This document shows, piece by piece, positions 61,430 to 64,000 of a stretch of DNA of 64,000 bases. Within the stretch, counting starts at the first letter, position 1. Every line of letters begins with the position of its first letter. The DNA comes from Rachicladosporium sp. CCFEE 5018 (lineage: Eukaryota > Ascomycota > Dothideomycetes > Cladosporiales > Cladosporiaceae). The translations under genes and the position numbers were made by a program. The stretch is taken from the NCBI GenBank assembly GCA_002077045.2, contig KZ111168.1:281930-345929 (forward strand), in the 5' to 3' direction. The notes beneath the pieces were generated by a model. It saw nothing but the letters and a program-made list of their open reading frames with translations. It did not search any database and was not told where the DNA came from.

Positions 61430-62427
61430 TGCCTGTCAGGGAGTGTGATGTGCCGGAGATACGGCCAGTGATATTGCTTCAGGATGTGGTTGTTGCGCCG
61501 TAGTCCGAGCTGTATCATATTGCTAAGCGTGGCGTCGATTGAAAGCACTGGCAATCCGAGTGCTCTCAGGTCGCGCTCGTTAGTTTGCTACCTGTCACAG
61601 ATGACAATTCGATAATCGCAGTACGAGTCCAGCACACGGTCCATTAAATCAAGAAGAAAAGATATGGCAGACACGAGGTGAGGATCAGAAATATATATTG
61701 ACACGTGCAGCGCCTTGCTTGGGCAGCAATAACGGACTTGCAGCCACTCCGGTGAAGACAGCGGCAATTGGCTCCTTTTATTGCGCAATGCCTAACGAGG
61801 GAATGTGATCAAACGACGAATTGAAGTAAATACTAGGAGAGATACTAACAGACGGCATGCCAGCGTTTTTGTGCAACGCGAACGTGGCGGAGTTGCTCGG
61901 GTGGACTCGGCCAGAGTCGTGGGATGGCACACAGTGATATGCTGGCAGCTGTCCATGTTGCTGTAGGTACCCGCAGTGCCAATAAGGAACATTCAACGGC
62001 GTGACAGATTCCACATGGACGATCTGGTATGCGCGCGGTCACATGATAGCGGTTCACCGTGCCATTGAACACATGTGTGGAAGAGAGGAGGTGAAGTCGA
62101 AGTCGCGGTGAGAGCAGGGAAACGGCGACCGCTCCAGAGGCCAGTTCGCTTACCTCATGCAGTATCACATCAGTCTTGGCTGTACACGTTTCAGGAAACG
62201 ACAGTAAGTGAATTCACGCGAGTCGGTCCCCAAACACCAGCTGTAAGGTAGGGCAAATGTCAGGTGGCATATGCTGGCCACAACACGAGTTCTACGACGC
62301 CAACTTGCACGGATCTGAGCTCACTGCAATTGCTCAATATACACTGGGATTCGGTGCGCATTGCGGCGATTTCATGCCTGGAGCGTAGGCTCCCTGATCA
62401 CCGCCCACTATGCAAGCCTCACCTGGC
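61430..62427. other. Divergent intergenic region before alpha-COP
   Basis: Promoter space for the unknown minus-strand gene and for alpha-COP. No other feature is evident. Confidence 0.4.
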
Positions 62428-64000
62428 ATGCTGACCAAATTTGTATGTTGATAGCGCAGATACATGTGCTGAGTAGATACTGATGTCTAGTAGGAGTCTA
62501 AGTCCTCACGAGCGAAGGGGATCGCCTTCCACCCGAAGCGGCCATGGATTCTCGTCTCCCTGCACTCCTCCACCATTCAGCTATGGGACTACCGAATGGG
62601 AACTCTCATAGACCGATTCGAGGAGCATGATGGACCAGTCAGAGGCATAGACTTCCACAAGACACAGCCCATATTTGTGTCAGGCGGCGACGACTACAAG
62701 ATCAAGGTGTGGAGTTACCAGACCCGCAGATGTCTATTCACTCTCAATGGGCACTTGGACTATGTGCGCACAGTTTTCTTCCACCCTGAATTGCCGTGGA
62801 TCATTTCGAGCTCAGACGATCAGACAATCCGGATATGGAACTGGCAAAACAGGTCGCTGATCTGCACAATGACTGGGCACAACCATTACACCATGTGCGC
62901 GCAGTTCCACCCGAAGGAGGATCTTGTGGTGTCAGCTTCGCTTGATCAGTCAGTACGCGTATGGGATATCTCAGGATTGCGGAAGAAGCACTCTGCACCC
63001 ACCTCCATGACATTCGAGGATCAGATGAACAGGCAAGCCAACCAGGCGGATATGTTCGGAAATACAGACGCGGTGGTCAAGTTCGTGCTCGAGGGTCACG
63101 ATAGGGGAGTGAACTGGGTCGCCTTCCATCCTACCCTGCCGCTCATCGTGTCTGCTGGGGACGATCGATTGGTCAAGCTATGGCGGATGAGTGAGACAAA
63201 GGCATGGGAAGTGGACACATGCCGAGGGCACTTCCAGAACGCATCAGCCTGCTTGTTCCACCCTCACCAGGATCTCATACTGTCAGTGGGAGAGGACAAG
63301 ACGATCCGAGTGTGGGACTTGAACAAGCGAACATCTGTGCAGAGCTTCAAGCGTGAGAACGACAGATTTTGGGTAATTGCCGCGCATCCGGAGATCAACC
63401 TCTTCGCCGCCGGCCATGACAACGGTGTCATGGTCTTCAAGCTCGAGCGTGAGCGGCCAGCATCGGCAGTGCACCAGAACAACCTCTTCTACATTACGAA
63501 AGACAAGCATGTACGATCTTACGACTTTACGAAGAATATTGAGAGCCCGTCGATGCTTTCATTGAAGAAGCTCGGCAGTCCTTGGACGCCACCGCGAGTG
63601 CTGTCATACAACCCAGCAGAGCGATCTATCCTCGTCACATCCCCTTCTGACAACGGCTCGTATGAGCTGGTCAGCCTGCCCCGCGATGCATCTGGAGCTG
63701 TGGAACCGACTAATACATTGCGTGGCACTGGCAACTCCGCTGTTTTCGTGGCTCGGAATCGCTTCGCTGTCTTCAATTCCGCGAGTCAACAGATCGACAT
63801 CAAGGACTTGACGAATTCGACCACCAAGACCATCAAGCCACCCCACGGCACTACTGAGATGGTCTTCGGCGGTACCGGCTGCCTTCTGCTCATCACGCCG
63901 ACACATGTCTATCTATACGACATCCAGCAGAAGAGCCAACTCGCAGAGCTCGCAGTCACTGGTGTGAAGTATGTCGTCTGGTCATCTGATGGTCTCCACG
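62428..64000 (+). CDS. cop1: Coatomer subunit alpha (alpha-COP), 3' partial
   Basis: Exon 1 is only 15 nt (62428-62442, MLTKF), followed by a 51-nt intron and exon 2 from 62494, which runs off the window; about 507 residues are visible of an expected 1200 or so. Joined, it reads MLTKFESKSSRAKG, the near-invariant start of alpha-COP. The N-terminal WD40 propeller follows, with HSSTIQLWDYRMGT, SGGDDYKIKVWSY, SSSDDQTIRIWNW, SASLDQSVRVWDI, SAGDDRLVKLWRM and SVGEDKTIRVWDL, then the start of a second propeller. Alpha-COP is the large scaffold of COPI vesicles and its first propeller binds KKxx retrieval signals. The acceptor has two candidate AGs (62488-62489 and 62492-62493); the second keeps the frame. 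Confidence 0.95.

Noticed and set aside
1..64000. tRNA, rRNA, transposon or CRISPR features
   Set aside because: None recognised by eye; CRISPR is not expected in a fungal genome, and repeats found are coding or gap-related.

Overview
The window is 64 kb of nuclear DNA from a filamentous ascomycete (Pezizomycotina, most likely Dothideomycetes; class-level placement is inference). Support: recognisable fungal housekeeping genes (VID27, RNA polymerase I large subunit, FCP1, SGD1/NOM1, SRP14, RPN12, alpha-COP), short 50-90 nt spliceosomal introns with GTRNGT donors and CTGAC/CTAAC-like branch sites, mixed gene orientation with no operons, and a DNMT5-type methyltransferase-helicase, a family known mainly from fungi and a few other microbial eukaryotes. 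Two 100-N assembly gaps (23336-23435 and 50906-51005) interrupt the sequence.

Layout. 0.4-5.7 kb: a Tls1/C9orf78-like splicing-associated protein, an AMP-binding CoA ligase with a peroxisomal-type C-terminus, and a secreted repeat-bearing cell wall protein. 6-9.8 kb: VID27 and a 2H phosphoesterase. 10.7-17.6 kb: an intronless DNMT5 gene of 2293 codons. 17.8-23 kb: RPA190. After the first gap comes the 3' part of an APP1-type (DUF2183) gene with an apparent 5-nt exon. 25-33 kb: a coiled-coil protein whose frame continues 100 codons past a TAG, FCP1, SGD1, and SRP14 with a GC-AG intron. 33.8-46.5 kb: a Baeyer-Villiger monooxygenase, several unknown proteins including two that look like diverged tandem paralogues, a mucin-like secreted protein, an MFS transporter, RPN12 and a GNAT acetyltransferase.

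46.5-51.7 kb has no convincing complete gene. It holds the second gap, whose two edges carry the same 438-bp sequence, and a possible pair of distant 5' exons for the three-RRM Gbp2/Hrb1-like gene that ends at 53.7 kb. 54-64 kb: a mitochondrial carrier, an NYN-domain protein, a secreted bicupin-like protein, an unknown nuclear-looking protein, and the 5' third of alpha-COP running off the right edge.

Functionally this is a housekeeping region (rRNA transcription, Pol II CTD dephosphorylation, ribosome maturation, SRP, proteasome, COPI, mRNA binding) with accessory genes between. No biosynthetic cluster, transposon, tRNA, rRNA or CRISPR array was seen. The most distinctive features are the DNMT5 gene, the unusual splice structures (5-nt exon, GC-AG intron, possible 2.6-kb intron), the stop-interrupted coiled-coil gene and the unknown paralogue pair. 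All gene structures were read by eye from splice signals and protein continuity.
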